Part shown: positions 1-8,635 of the stretch, in pieces
Layout: each line of letters begins with the position of its first letter
Position numbering within the stretch: position 1 is the stretch's first letter
DNA from: Sphingobacterium sp. UBA4616
GTDB taxonomy: Bacteria; Bacteroidota; Bacteroidia; Sphingobacteriales; Sphingobacteriaceae
Direction: 5' to 3'
DNA length: 64,000 nt
NCBI GenBank assembly: GCA_002386525.1
Contig: DGIS01000008.1
Span: 124,001-188,000, forward strand
Notes under the pieces: generated by a model
Seen by the model: only the letters and a program-made list of their open reading frames with translations
What the model was told of the DNA's origin: nothing
Databases searched by the model: none
Made by a program: the position numbers and the translations under genes

Positions 1-348
1 GAGTTCCAGCTGAATGGTGTCGCGGTTTTCAATTGCTTTTTTCGCTTTAGATCCGAAATTATAAAGAAAATAGATGGGAAGGCAAAAGAAAGCAAGAAAG
101 AGCAGGTACAGGACACCGAAAGTGGATAAGGCCCCCGCTGTGACATATTCGTCTGCACCGAGTGACAATGCGCTTGCGCCAAAGATCAGGCTAACCATGG
201 TGATGGCTGAGATGCCGATGAAAATAAAACAAACTATGGCCAAAAAATTAGCCCATTTTGCTGCTGAAGCTAAAAAAGCGAGTCCTGCTGGAGACAGTTT
301 AAGGTCTGCAGGTTCTAGAAAAGAAGAATTTTGAATACCGTCTTCCAT
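1..348 (-). CDS. Membrane protein, DUF5362-like, C-terminus beyond the window
   Basis: The reverse strand is open from an ATG at 346-348 to the window edge (116 codons, no stop). The product starts MEDGIQNSSFLEP, then has one hydrophobic segment (about residues 28-52, around FLAIVCFIFIGISAITMV) and a second (about 70-95, around FGVLYLLFLAFFCLPIYFLY), followed by a charged stretch. Two helices with a soluble tail fit the small DUF5362-type membrane proteins of Bacteroidota. The family name is from recall and the function is unknown. A plus-strand reading frame over the same bases is a shadow. Confidence 0.7.
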   Translation of the reverse strand, partial: MEDGIQNSSFLEPADLKLSPAGLAFLASAAKWANFLAIVCFIFIGISAITMVSLIFGASALSLGADEYVTAGALSTFGVLYLLFLAFFCLPIYFLYNFGSKAKKAIENRDTIQLEL

Positions 349-814
349 GAAGCGTAAAATATTAGGTGTGCGAATTTCAGAAATGTTCTTGGCTTTTGAA
401 ACAAGTTTTTATACAAAACGTCCAGCGTATACAATCGTTTAGATTTTTTCAATTCGTTAGGCTCTAGTCGTGCAATTGCTACAGGAAACTCAATTGTATA
501 AGGTAATTTTCAACTGTTAGGAAATTAGCTAAAAATTTTTAAAAAATTAAATTCCGATTGGAAGAATGTTGTTACAAAAAAAAAAATCCAGAATTGATGT
601 GGAAAACTATTTTTGATCAGACAATTAGCATGTAAATGCTGGTTTAAAACATCTTACAACGTTTTTTTTAGTGATAAATTATCTATTGATGTCCGATTTG
701 AGGTGTGGATTTCATGAAATGGGTGTGGTTTAGTGTGTTAAGTTTATATTAAGTCCTTTGTAATTTCAAATCTCTTAGTAATTTTGCTTAACATTTTTTA
801 ACAAATCACATTAT
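349..814. other. Intergenic region between divergent genes
   Basis: 466 bp of A+T-rich DNA separate the membrane-protein gene (reverse) from the Oar-like receptor (forward), so it must hold both promoters. I see no coding signal, no long hairpin and no match to the guide spacers found at 41-42 kb. A TAnnTTTG-like Bacteroidota -7 element cannot be assigned with confidence in the poly-A/T background. Confidence 0.5.
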
Positions 815-3800
815 ATGAAAAGATCTTTACTCTTTTTCGCTCTTGTTATGGCTAGTTATGGTGCTGTACAAGCTCAGGTTACAACAAGTAGCGTTACAGG
901 TATTGTAAAAGAGGCTAATGGACAGTTCACATCGGGAGCAACAATTAAAGCTACGCACGTGCCATCAGGAACTGTTTATTCTGGCTCGGCTAACGCTGCA
1001 GGTCGGTTCAACTTAGCTAATATGCGTGTTGGCGGACCGTACAAAATTGAAGTAACCTATGTAGGACAACAACCTATCGTGTATGAAGATGTTTATTTGC
1101 AATTAGGTGAACCATTCGTAGTAAATCCTGTTTTCGGCGATTCAGCGACTAATCTTGAAGAAGTAGTTGTTACAAGAGCTGGCGTCTTAAAAGGAGAGCG
1201 AAATGGAGCATCTACTATTGTTGGGCGTCGTCAGATCGAGAATTTGCCTACAATTACTAGAAGTGTAAATGATTTAACCCGTTTAACTCCTCAAGCTAAC
1301 GGTACTGCTATTGGTGGGGGAAATTACCGTGCCAATAATTTCAGTGTTGACGGAGCGAATTTCAATAACCAATTTGGTATTGGCCAAAATATTCCAGCAA
1401 ATGGGTCTCCAATTTCTATTGACGCGATAGAGCAGATATCGGTAAATGTAACTCCGTTTGATGTTCGTCAATCAGGTTTTACAGGAGCGTCTATTAATGC
1501 TGTAACACGTTCTGGTCGTAACGATTTCTTTGGCTCAGCTTTTTATAGTGGTCGTTCTGATAAACAACAAGGAAATCGTGTAAATGATGTGGTGTTTACA
1601 CCTAATGATCTAAGTGTAAAACAGTATGGTGTAAGTTTAGGTGGTCCAATTATTAAAAACAAGTTATTCTTCTTTGTGAATGTTGAACAACTGAAGCAAA
1701 CTGAACCAGGACCGACCAAAGTTGCTTCTGTAAAAGAATCTGACTATGGAACTACAAGTTATTTTGCAAGACCTACAGTTGCTTTTATGGATGAAGTGAG
1801 TAATTATTTGAAAAATACTTACGGTTATGATCCTGGTGCTTACCAAGGATATTCTTCGAAAAGTAATAATGATAAGATTTTTGCTCGTATCGATTGGAAC
1901 ATTGCTGATAATCACAAAATCAATTTTAGATACAACCAAGTTAAAGGGAAATCTCCTTCTAATTTGAGCTCATCGTTTAGTGGATCTAATATTGATACAA
2001 AGGTGTATCCAATGAATAGAACTGGAAATAATGCGTTAAGTTTTCAAAACTCGAATTATTTCCAAGAAACAAATTTATATTCTGCGACAGCTGAGTATAA
2101 CGGAAAGATTGGTAATTTGAATCATTCCGCCCGTCTTTCCTATGTAAACCAAGATGAGCCTAGAAGTGTTTCTGGAGATATATTTCCTTTAGTAGATATA
2201 CGTGATGGTATTGCTGGTACAGGTGGTAACATACTTACCTCTTTTGGAACAGATCCGTTTACGTACGGAAATCTTCGCTCAGTCAAAACTTGGACTGCAA
2301 ATTACGACGCTAACTATACCTTGAACGATCATTACTTTACTGGAGGTCTTCAGTTTGAGACATCTCGGACAGTGAATGGGTTTCAACGTTTCGGAGCAGG
2401 GTACTATATGTATAATTCTTGGCAAGACTTTATTGGGGGTAAACCTGCTGTAAACTATGCGTTGACTTATCCGTTAACTGCAGATGGTTCGCAAGCTATG
2501 CCAAGCTTCAAGTTTAACCAGTGGTCACTTTATCTACAAGATCAGTTTACAGTAAATGAAAAACTGAAATTAACGGGGGGAGTGCGTTTAGAACTTCCAA
2601 CATACCCAGATGTTTCAGAAATGAAAACTCACCCACTGTTGCAGAGCCTAGAATTTGCTAACGGACTTCATCTAAATACGGGTGCGATGCCTAAAACAAG
2701 AGTAATGGTATCTCCGCGTTTTGGATTTAATTATGATGTTAATGGTGATCGTTCATTTATTGTTCGTGGAGGTACAGGGATATTTACTGGTCGAATTCCT
2801 TTTGTTTGGATCGTTGCTCAATCAGGAGATTCTGGAATGCTTCAATATACAAAGACATATGCTGCTGGCGATGCAAATATGCCGTCATTTAGCCCGGATA
2901 TTAAAGCAAACTACCCTGCCACACCTGATGCTGCAGGAACTTCATTGCCAGGAAATATGTCAGCGATGGATGTTAACCTTAAATTTCCTTCAACTTGGAA
3001 ATCAAGTGTAGCTGTTGATTACAAGTTACCTTGGGGATTAGTGGGAACATTAGAGGCTATCTATAATAAAGATATTAATGCTGTTGTTGCAAAAAATGTA
3101 AACTTGGTTGATCCAACGGCAATGAATATCGCTGGATATGGAGATACTAGATTTATCTTCCCGAATGCAAACGCAGATAAATACCTATATACAATTGACT
3201 CAAAAGGACAACCTGTTAAAGGATCTTCAGGACAGTTTATTCCAACGTACATGACCAATGCGAAAGGTGGACATTATTATTCGGTAACTGCTCAATTGCA
3301 AAAAAGCTTCGATAAAGGATTCTCCGGAATGGTTGCATACACTTATAGTGGTGCTAAAAATTACGGTGACGGCGCTGGTGATCAGATTCAAAACCTATGG
3401 TCCATTCCTCTTCAAGCAAACGGTAACTCCAATAATCCTGAACTGGGATATACTACCAATATTGTTCCTCATCGTTTATTGGGTTCGGTTACTTATACCA
3501 ACAATTGGATTGGTAAATTGAATACCTCGATGACATTATTCTACAGTGGAAGTTCAATGGGTAGATTCTCTTACTATTATGGTTCTGATTTTAATCGTGA
3601 TGGTCAAAATAATGACTTAATTTATATCCCGAAAGATGCTTCAGAGTTGAAATTTATTGATATCGCAGCTGGTAACAGTAACTATGGTAAGAAAGCTTAC
3701 ACTGCGCAGGAGCAATCCGACATATTTTGGAGCTTAGTGGATGGCGATAAGTACCTAAGCGAGCACAAAGGAAAGTATGTTGAACGTAACGGCGCTGTTG

Positions 3801-4123
3801 CACCATGGAGACACCAGTTTGACTTCCATTTGTCACAAGAAGTATTTAGAGGAATTGGCGGCGGAAATAATTCGTTAGAATTCTTTTGGGATGTGATGAA
3901 TATTGGTAACCTATTTAATTCTTCTTGGGGTACTTATAAAATTAATAACAATATTTTATTGACTCCAAAAAATATTGATAAAGTGGAAGCAAATGGCACT
4001 ACAGTTCCAACATTTAACTTGGGCTATGCAAATGGCGATGTAATAAAAGAATTAAATCGACCGAACGAATCGATATCTTCAACTTATTATATGCAATTCG
4101 GTGTTAAATTTAAATTTAACTAA
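815..4123 (+). CDS. Oar-type TonB-dependent outer-membrane receptor
   Basis: This 1102-residue protein has a signal peptide (MKRSLLFFALVMASYGAVQA), a carboxypeptidase-regulatory-like beta-sandwich (about residues 22-100), a plug domain (about 115-235, with NGASTIVGRRQIENLPT and ANNFSVDGANFNN) and a long beta-barrel ending in an aromatic-rich YYMQFGVKFKFN strand. That is the Oar/adhesin-like TonB receptor layout, which places it in the outer membrane for energised uptake; the substrate cannot be read. No SusD partner follows. A strong terminator lies 30 bp downstream. The DNA after it holds decayed copies of the same gene type, so a tandem family once stood here. Length is normal for the family and the frame is intact. 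Confidence 0.93.
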   Translation: MKRSLLFFALVMASYGAVQAQVTTSSVTGIVKEANGQFTSGATIKATHVPSGTVYSGSANAAGRFNLANMRVGGPYKIEVTYVGQQPIVYEDVYLQLGEPFVVNPVFGDSATNLEEVVVTRAGVLKGERNGASTIVGRRQIENLPTITRSVNDLTRLTPQANGTAIGGGNYRANNFSVDGANFNNQFGIGQNIPANGSPISIDAIEQISVNVTPFDVRQSGFTGASINAVTRSGRNDFFGSAFYSGRSDKQQGNRVNDVVFTPNDLSVKQYGVSLGGPIIKNKLFFFVNVEQLKQTEPGPTKVASVKESDYGTTSYFARPTVAFMDEVSNYLKNTYGYDPGAYQGYSSKSNNDKIFARIDWNIADNHKINFRYNQVKGKSPSNLSSSFSGSNIDTKVYPMNRTGNNALSFQNSNYFQETNLYSATAEYNGKIGNLNHSARLSYVNQDEPRSVSGDIFPLVDIRDGIAGTGGNILTSFGTDPFTYGNLRSVKTWTANYDANYTLNDHYFTGGLQFETSRTVNGFQRFGAGYYMYNSWQDFIGGKPAVNYALTYPLTADGSQAMPSFKFNQWSLYLQDQFTVNEKLKLTGGVRLELPTYPDVSEMKTHPLLQSLEFANGLHLNTGAMPKTRVMVSPRFGFNYDVNGDRSFIVRGGTGIFTGRIPFVWIVAQSGDSGMLQYTKTYAAGDANMPSFSPDIKANYPATPDAAGTSLPGNMSAMDVNLKFPSTWKSSVAVDYKLPWGLVGTLEAIYNKDINAVVAKNVNLVDPTAMNIAGYGDTRFIFPNANADKYLYTIDSKGQPVKGSSGQFIPTYMTNAKGGHYYSVTAQLQKSFDKGFSGMVAYTYSGAKNYGDGAGDQIQNLWSIPLQANGNSNNPELGYTTNIVPHRLLGSVTYTNNWIGKLNTSMTLFYSGSSMGRFSYYYGSDFNRDGQNNDLIYIPKDASELKFIDIAAGNSNYGKKAYTAQEQSDIFWSLVDGDKYLSEHKGKYVERNGAVAPWRHQFDFHLSQEVFRGIGGGNNSLEFFWDVMNIGNLFNSSWGTYKINNNILLTPKNIDKVEANGTTVPTFNLGYANGDVIKELNRPNESISSTYYMQFGVKFKFN

Positions 4124-4152
4124 GAATAATATATAGTAAATTAATCTACTAC

Positions 4153-4190
4153 ACTCCAAAAGCTTGATGAAAGCTTTTGGAGTGTTTTTA
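4153..4190 (+). terminator. Intrinsic terminator after the Oar-like receptor
   Basis: A perfect 13-bp stem (ACTCCAAAAGCTT, 4153-4165, against 4171-4183) with a 5-nt loop is followed by GTTTTTA. This is a classical rho-independent terminator 29 bp after the receptor stop codon. Confidence 0.9.
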
Positions 4191-4408
4191 TTATAAAACT
4201 GATAATTAAAGTAGTGTTTTTATGCTGTTATCCCGCGTATGGATAAAGCGCTCCATAAGAATGCATATAACACAGTAATAGCGCTGTTTACTCAACAGTT
4301 GCGTAGGCCTATTGACAAAGGAGACAAGTAAAATAAGAGTACTTATCCAGTACAACTAAACTACAGAAAAAGACTTTGTTTACTTTTGGGACGCAAGACA
4401 TCAGTAGC

Positions 4409-4620
4409 GTTTTGATCTATTAGCCAAAATCTGTCAATGAAGTTGAATTTGTCAATGCCGTAGATAAAAGTGGAAAGGGATGATTTACTATAGACGAACA
4501 CAAAAAAGCGTACACGAAGTTTATCATTGATAATGGATTAACTAAATACCACGGTAAGTAAAAGCTGTAGCTGAATTGCCAGCATAACAATATTCCAATG
4601 GCTGAAAAATACGTTGCTTA
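4409..4620 (+). pseudogene. Decayed remnant of an Oar-like receptor C-terminus
   Basis: Forward translation gives LIY*PKSVNEVEFVNAVD, then a second stop, then KFIIDNGLTKYHGK and further stops. The same order of motifs occurs near the C-terminus of the next receptor (DLIYLPKNLNSLTF, then FVKDNGLEKYQGKYLPRNG). This is a heavily mutated receptor tail with several stops and no possible function. It shows that at least three receptor copies stood in tandem. From about 4621 to 5074 no clear homology is visible, apart from a ~57-bp repeat at 4653-4710 and a short reverse-strand coding-like stretch near 4960-5072. Confidence 0.65.
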
Positions 4621-5074
4621 ATATTACATCCATAAACCATAAAAATCTAAAGGATCTTTATCCGCAGAACTTCAAAAAATCAGCAGACCTGTAGTTCATA
4701 GGGCGGATACGTCTAAAGGCGCTTTCAGTTCTGAACAGACACTAATGAAATTAATGTATTTGATCATAAGGATATCGCAAAAAAATGGACGATGCCAATG
4801 CATAACTGGGGTTTGACCATATCCCAACTTTATATTAGATTTGGGGACAGACTAACACTGGAAAGAGTTTTTTTAGATTTTAATCTAATGACAAAGTTTA
4901 CGTTACACGCCCCGGATTGCACTTGTAGGGTGCTTAATAATACATATATGTTATTATCAGTCTTTCGATTTAATGTAGCTAAGAAAAGTTTCCAGTATCC
5001 TTTCAAATACTTCGGGTGAATAGTTTTCTAATTCTAAGTTGTTTAGAACTTTGAAATAGTTCAAATCGTCTGAT

Positions 5075-6466
5075 ACAGGAAGAGTTCCATTTGTTTGGTT
5101 AACAAATATGCCGACAAATGCTGGTGTTTTGCAAAATACTGTTGAGCCAGGAAGTTATGACGCAGTTTCTGGATGGATCAACAACATTAAATTTAACACC
5201 GATCCTTATTATTATTTAAACAACGTTCCTGCTGGTGCAGAAGCCGTATTTATTAAGACGCCTAAGGAAGGAGCTCCTTCTTCATTTGCTTTAGTAGATA
5301 GAGACTTCAAAATGCCTATGGTTTGGAGAACAAGCGTTGGTGCTGATTATAAAATTCCTAATTCTCCATTTGTTTTAACAGGAGACTTCTTGTATACCAA
5401 AGATATTAACGCGGTATTTCAATTGGGAGCTAATAGAAGAACGCCAAATACTTTCTTGAATTACGGTTCATCTGGTGAAGAAGGCGATTACGGCGACAAC
5501 CGAGCATTCTATCCTGCAGGTGTAAACGGAAGTGCTTATAATAGCAAAATTGGAGCAAATAATGCTACAGTATTGACAAATACAAATGTTAAAGGACATG
5601 CGGTTAGTGCGACTTTAGGTTTAAGTGTTCCTAATTATAAAGGACTAAGTGGAAGCGTATTTTATAATTATGCAAGTGCTAAAGAGGTTTCGGCAAACGC
5701 TGGATCAAGTGCGAGTTCTGCATGGGGAGGATCTGCGACCGTAAATGGGCCAAATGATCAAATTTTGCACCCATCCGCATTTGCAATTCCACATAGAGTT
5801 ATGGCACATTTAAGTTATAGGTTAGAGTATGCTAATCATTTAGCTACTACTGTTGGAGTTTATTATAATGGTTCGTCACAAGGTCGCTTCTCTTACACCT
5901 ATTATTCTGACATTAATAGAGATGGTCAAAATGCTGATTTAATCTATTTACCAAAAAATCTAAATTCATTAACTTTTGTTGATCGAGTTGATGCTAGCGG
6001 AAAAGTTCTTTTTACTGCAGCTCAACAAGCGGAAGCTTTAGAGAAATTTGTAAAGGATAATGGATTAGAAAAATATCAAGGAAAGTATTTGCCAAGAAAT
6101 GGTTTTATGATGCCTTGGTTAAATAGATTTGATGTCAAAGTGCTCCAAGATATATTTACTAATATTGGTGGACGCAAAAACTCTTTACAGTTAAGTCTTG
6201 ATGTCATAAACTTTGGTAATCTTTTAAATAAAAATTGGGGTATTCAAAGTCGTTTAAATAATGGACAATTGTTATATGGAAATAAAATGGTACCCGGAGT
6301 TAGTGGTGGAAAGCCTGTTCTAAATACAGCTACTACTCCAACTACAGGAATTCCAGAATTTAATATGAATGTTGTTAATGGCGAATTACCAACTACTCCA
6401 TTTCAGAATGTTAGTACTTTGGGTACTACGTGGCAGATGCAGTTAGGGGTAAGGTATACTTTTTAG
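5075..6466 (+). pseudogene. Truncated Oar-like TonB receptor (barrel half only)
   Basis: The open frame from the ATG at 5108 encodes 452 residues that match only the C-terminal barrel of the intact receptor at 815-4123. Shared features include SSQGRFSYTYYSDINRDGQN, RNGFMMPWLNRFDVK and the final WQMQLGVRYTF strand. Homology starts before the ATG at about 5075 (GRVPFVWLTN against GRIPFVWIVA in the intact gene), and no signal peptide, regulatory domain or plug precedes it. The rest of the frame is intact to its own terminator, so the truncation may be recent. It cannot work as a gated transporter. It could still be a donor for recombination with the intact copy; that is inference. Confidence 0.8.
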
Positions 6467-6486
6467 TAAATATTGATATAATATAA

Positions 6487-6519
6487 AGCAGAATAAACGA
6501 GTTTATTCTGCTTTTTTTT
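6487..6519 (+). terminator. Intrinsic terminator after the truncated receptor
   Basis: A perfect 12-bp stem (AGCAGAATAAAC, 6487-6498, against 6501-6512) with a 2-nt loop is followed by a T-run to 6519. It lies 20 bp after the receptor stop. Confidence 0.9.
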
Positions 6520-6665
6520 GGTTAAGTTTTTGATGAATTAATCTTGTGAACATATTATAGCCGAACTTGCCTGTTCTACTTTAAATCTCAGTATTTATAG
6601 GGTAAAGGTGTCAACTAGATAATTAATATTGATTAATTATATTCTATAATAATCCAAAATATGAC

Positions 6666-6794
6666 ATGATTATCACAACAAACCGAAACTTTGAAGACTG
6701 GGAAAACCTCTTCGGTGACGGGGTAATTGCTTCTGCTATTATAGATATGATTGTCCATCATACAACAATGGTAAAACTTAAACAAATATTATAA
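6666..6794 (+). pseudogene. IstB-like (IS21) ATPase remnant
   Basis: A 42-codon open stretch reads MIITTNRNFEDWENLFGDG, then VIASAIIDMIVHHTTMVKLK. This is the C-terminal signature of IstB helper ATPases of IS21 elements (family pattern: ITTN, W, FGD, A-I-D, HH). The rest of the ATPase and the IstA transposase are missing, so only a scar remains. The flanks (6520-6665 and 6795-6841) hold nothing else I can recognise. It marks past IS insertion at the edge of the defence-like island. Confidence 0.75.
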
Positions 6795-6841
6795 GTTCAT
6801 TGGAACTAAAAAGTTTTTTATCAATGTTGATAAGTTGTTCA

Positions 6842-7891
6842 TTATTTTAAAGCACAACGGAGGTTTCGATTTATATTATCAAGAGCAACTTTAACAAAGT
6901 TTTGTTTTGTAGCAAACAAGGTTCTTTTGCGATCACTCCAATTTTCTATCTTTCCGATTATTTGATCAACTGTGTTGATGTTTTCAGTTGCCTTTAGAAA
7001 ATCTACCGTTGATAACAACTCTAATCCGAAATTTGAATAAAATCCATTTAAAAACTTTTTAGTTTTATTTGTGATGTCTAAATATTTGTTGTTTTCCGGT
7101 TTATTTAGGTAGTCATTCACTTCTTTTTCAGACTCAAGAATAATTCCTATTTCTTCAAATGGTTTTTTATCTTTTGCACTGTACCCAGTAATATAGCTCC
7201 CATTTAAATAATAAAGTACATGTTTTACTTTACCTGAATATGGCCCGTAAAAGTTTTGTTTGAACTCAAGTTTGAAGACATCCATCGCACCGAATTTCTG
7301 TAAGAAGTAGGCAACCTTTTCAGCCGAAAATTCTGAGATAAACTCACCATTCTTAACAAGTTCGAACAATACAGATAATAACATCGCTCGAGCAGGTGTT
7401 AAGGCTACTCTTTCTTTCTTTAGTATTTCCTTTATAGCTTTATTTGGCTCAAAGATTGTAATCTCACAATCTAAATCTTTGAGTGAGTTCAAAAGCAAGT
7501 CTTTAATAATATTCCAGTCAAGTCCACCATTACCAGCTCCCAAAGGAGGGATGGCAATAGATCTAATATTTCTTTCTTTAATAATTTCGATTAGATCTTT
7601 TAACCCAGCTTCTATATAGGAGTATTCAGATGGCTTTCTCCAGGTCGTTTTTGTAGGAAAATTAATGATTAGCTTTTTCCCACCTAAGAGACTTTCTTCC
7701 TCGTACACGAATAATTTGCCAATGCCGATATCACCGTTTTTACAAGCTTTACGATATTCTTTGTAGTTGCCGGGATATTCATTCTTAAATTGTAGTGCAA
7801 TACCTTTTCCCATTACACCATCCGTATTAACAGTATTAACCAACGCCTCTGCATTGGAATCGAGTAAATTTCCTATTTTAAACTGTATCAT
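6842..7891 (-). CDS. darG: DarG-like macrodomain antitoxin
   Basis: The 349-residue protein begins with a macrodomain (about residues 1-150): GNLLDSNAEALVNTVNTDG, MGKGIALQFK and PPLGAGNGGLDW are ADP-ribose-binding signatures. The second half (about 165-345, starting LTPARAMLLSVLFELVKNGE) matches the extra C-terminal domain of DarG. DarG removes the ADP-ribose that DarT puts on thymidines in single-stranded DNA, and its C-terminal domain also binds the toxin. The gene starts 1 nt after the darT stop on the same strand, so the pair is co-transcribed. Function is inferred from family and pairing, both of which are clear. Confidence 0.9.
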   Translation of the reverse strand: MIQFKIGNLLDSNAEALVNTVNTDGVMGKGIALQFKNEYPGNYKEYRKACKNGDIGIGKLFVYEEESLLGGKKLIINFPTKTTWRKPSEYSYIEAGLKDLIEIIKERNIRSIAIPPLGAGNGGLDWNIIKDLLLNSLKDLDCEITIFEPNKAIKEILKKERVALTPARAMLLSVLFELVKNGEFISEFSAEKVAYFLQKFGAMDVFKLEFKQNFYGPYSGKVKHVLYYLNGSYITGYSAKDKKPFEEIGIILESEKEVNDYLNKPENNKYLDITNKTKKFLNGFYSNFGLELLSTVDFLKATENINTVDQIIGKIENWSDRKRTLFATKQNFVKVALDNINRNLRCALK

Positions 7892-7892
7892 A

Positions 7893-8516
7893 CTAGAAAT
7901 AATAGTTCGGTTTTATTACAATTTTTATTTCATCAATACCAAAACTAATTAGTTTAGCTTTAGCCGTCTCATTAAAACAAATATAGCCTAAAATATAGTT
8001 GTTAGGCAAGTCTTGTTCCAATAAAAATTCAGCTTCTTTTCTCCTTTTTTTATCGAGGTCATTTTCATCTTTCCAAAAAACAGCCTTGATAGCGTTGAAG
8101 TCTAGTATATCCTCCATGTTTGCCACCTGTTGCTTATCAAATTCATTCGTAAAAGAATCAATAGCATGTCCGTCTGTAAATATAAAATCGATATTCGAAT
8201 CTAAAACCTCTTTAATGGAAGTAATACAATAAACAATATTCTCGGCACTGGTAGGTACTACCCCATTGAGTCCTTTTTGAATGACAAATAACATAGGTGT
8301 TCTGTACCCAAAATAAAAAGGGATGTAATCACCCAATAATCTGCCATTCTTCAACGTTCTGGTATTCCGAGTGCTAATTAAAGAACTATCGCCAATAGGT
8401 ACATAATTAGCATTCGCATTGTCAGAAGTCCGATGGGTGAGACCATTACTGAGAATATGAGGAATGTTCCAAATATGTGTCATTCTGTAAAGATATATTT
8501 TACTAAAATCGGACAT
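7893..8516 (-). CDS. darT: DarT-like DNA ADP-ribosyltransferase toxin
   Basis: DarT (DUF4433) transfers ADP-ribose from NAD+ to thymidine in single-stranded DNA, blocking replication of host or phage. Seen here: YRMTHIWNIPHILSNGL at the start, the NANYVPIG NAD-pocket region, DYIPFYFGYRTPML, and RRKEAEFLLE near residue 170, which carries the conserved catalytic Glu. I place the start at MSDFSKIYLY (207 residues). The frame stays open to 8558, but the extra 14 residues are hydrophobic and unlike family N-termini. It is the first gene of a two-gene darT-darG operon, typical of a phage-defence toxin-antitoxin module. Confidence 0.9.
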   Translation of the reverse strand: MSDFSKIYLYRMTHIWNIPHILSNGLTHRTSDNANANYVPIGDSSLISTRNTRTLKNGRLLGDYIPFYFGYRTPMLFVIQKGLNGVVPTSAENIVYCITSIKEVLDSNIDFIFTDGHAIDSFTNEFDKQQVANMEDILDFNAIKAVFWKDENDLDKKRRKEAEFLLEQDLPNNYILGYICFNETAKAKLISFGIDEIKIVIKPNYYF

Positions 8517-8635
8517 GTACTGTGATAATATTAGAAGTTTTGATGTTAAAATTAACAATTAAAAAGCAATGTATTGCCATTACTTATTGACAGAAATTGA
8601 ATAAGAATTCTGAATTTGTTCGATTCATGTCAACA

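Noticed and set aside
74..334. An 86-codon forward frame at the left edge
   Set aside because: The reverse strand here has a membrane protein with two clean helices; the forward product is a shadow.
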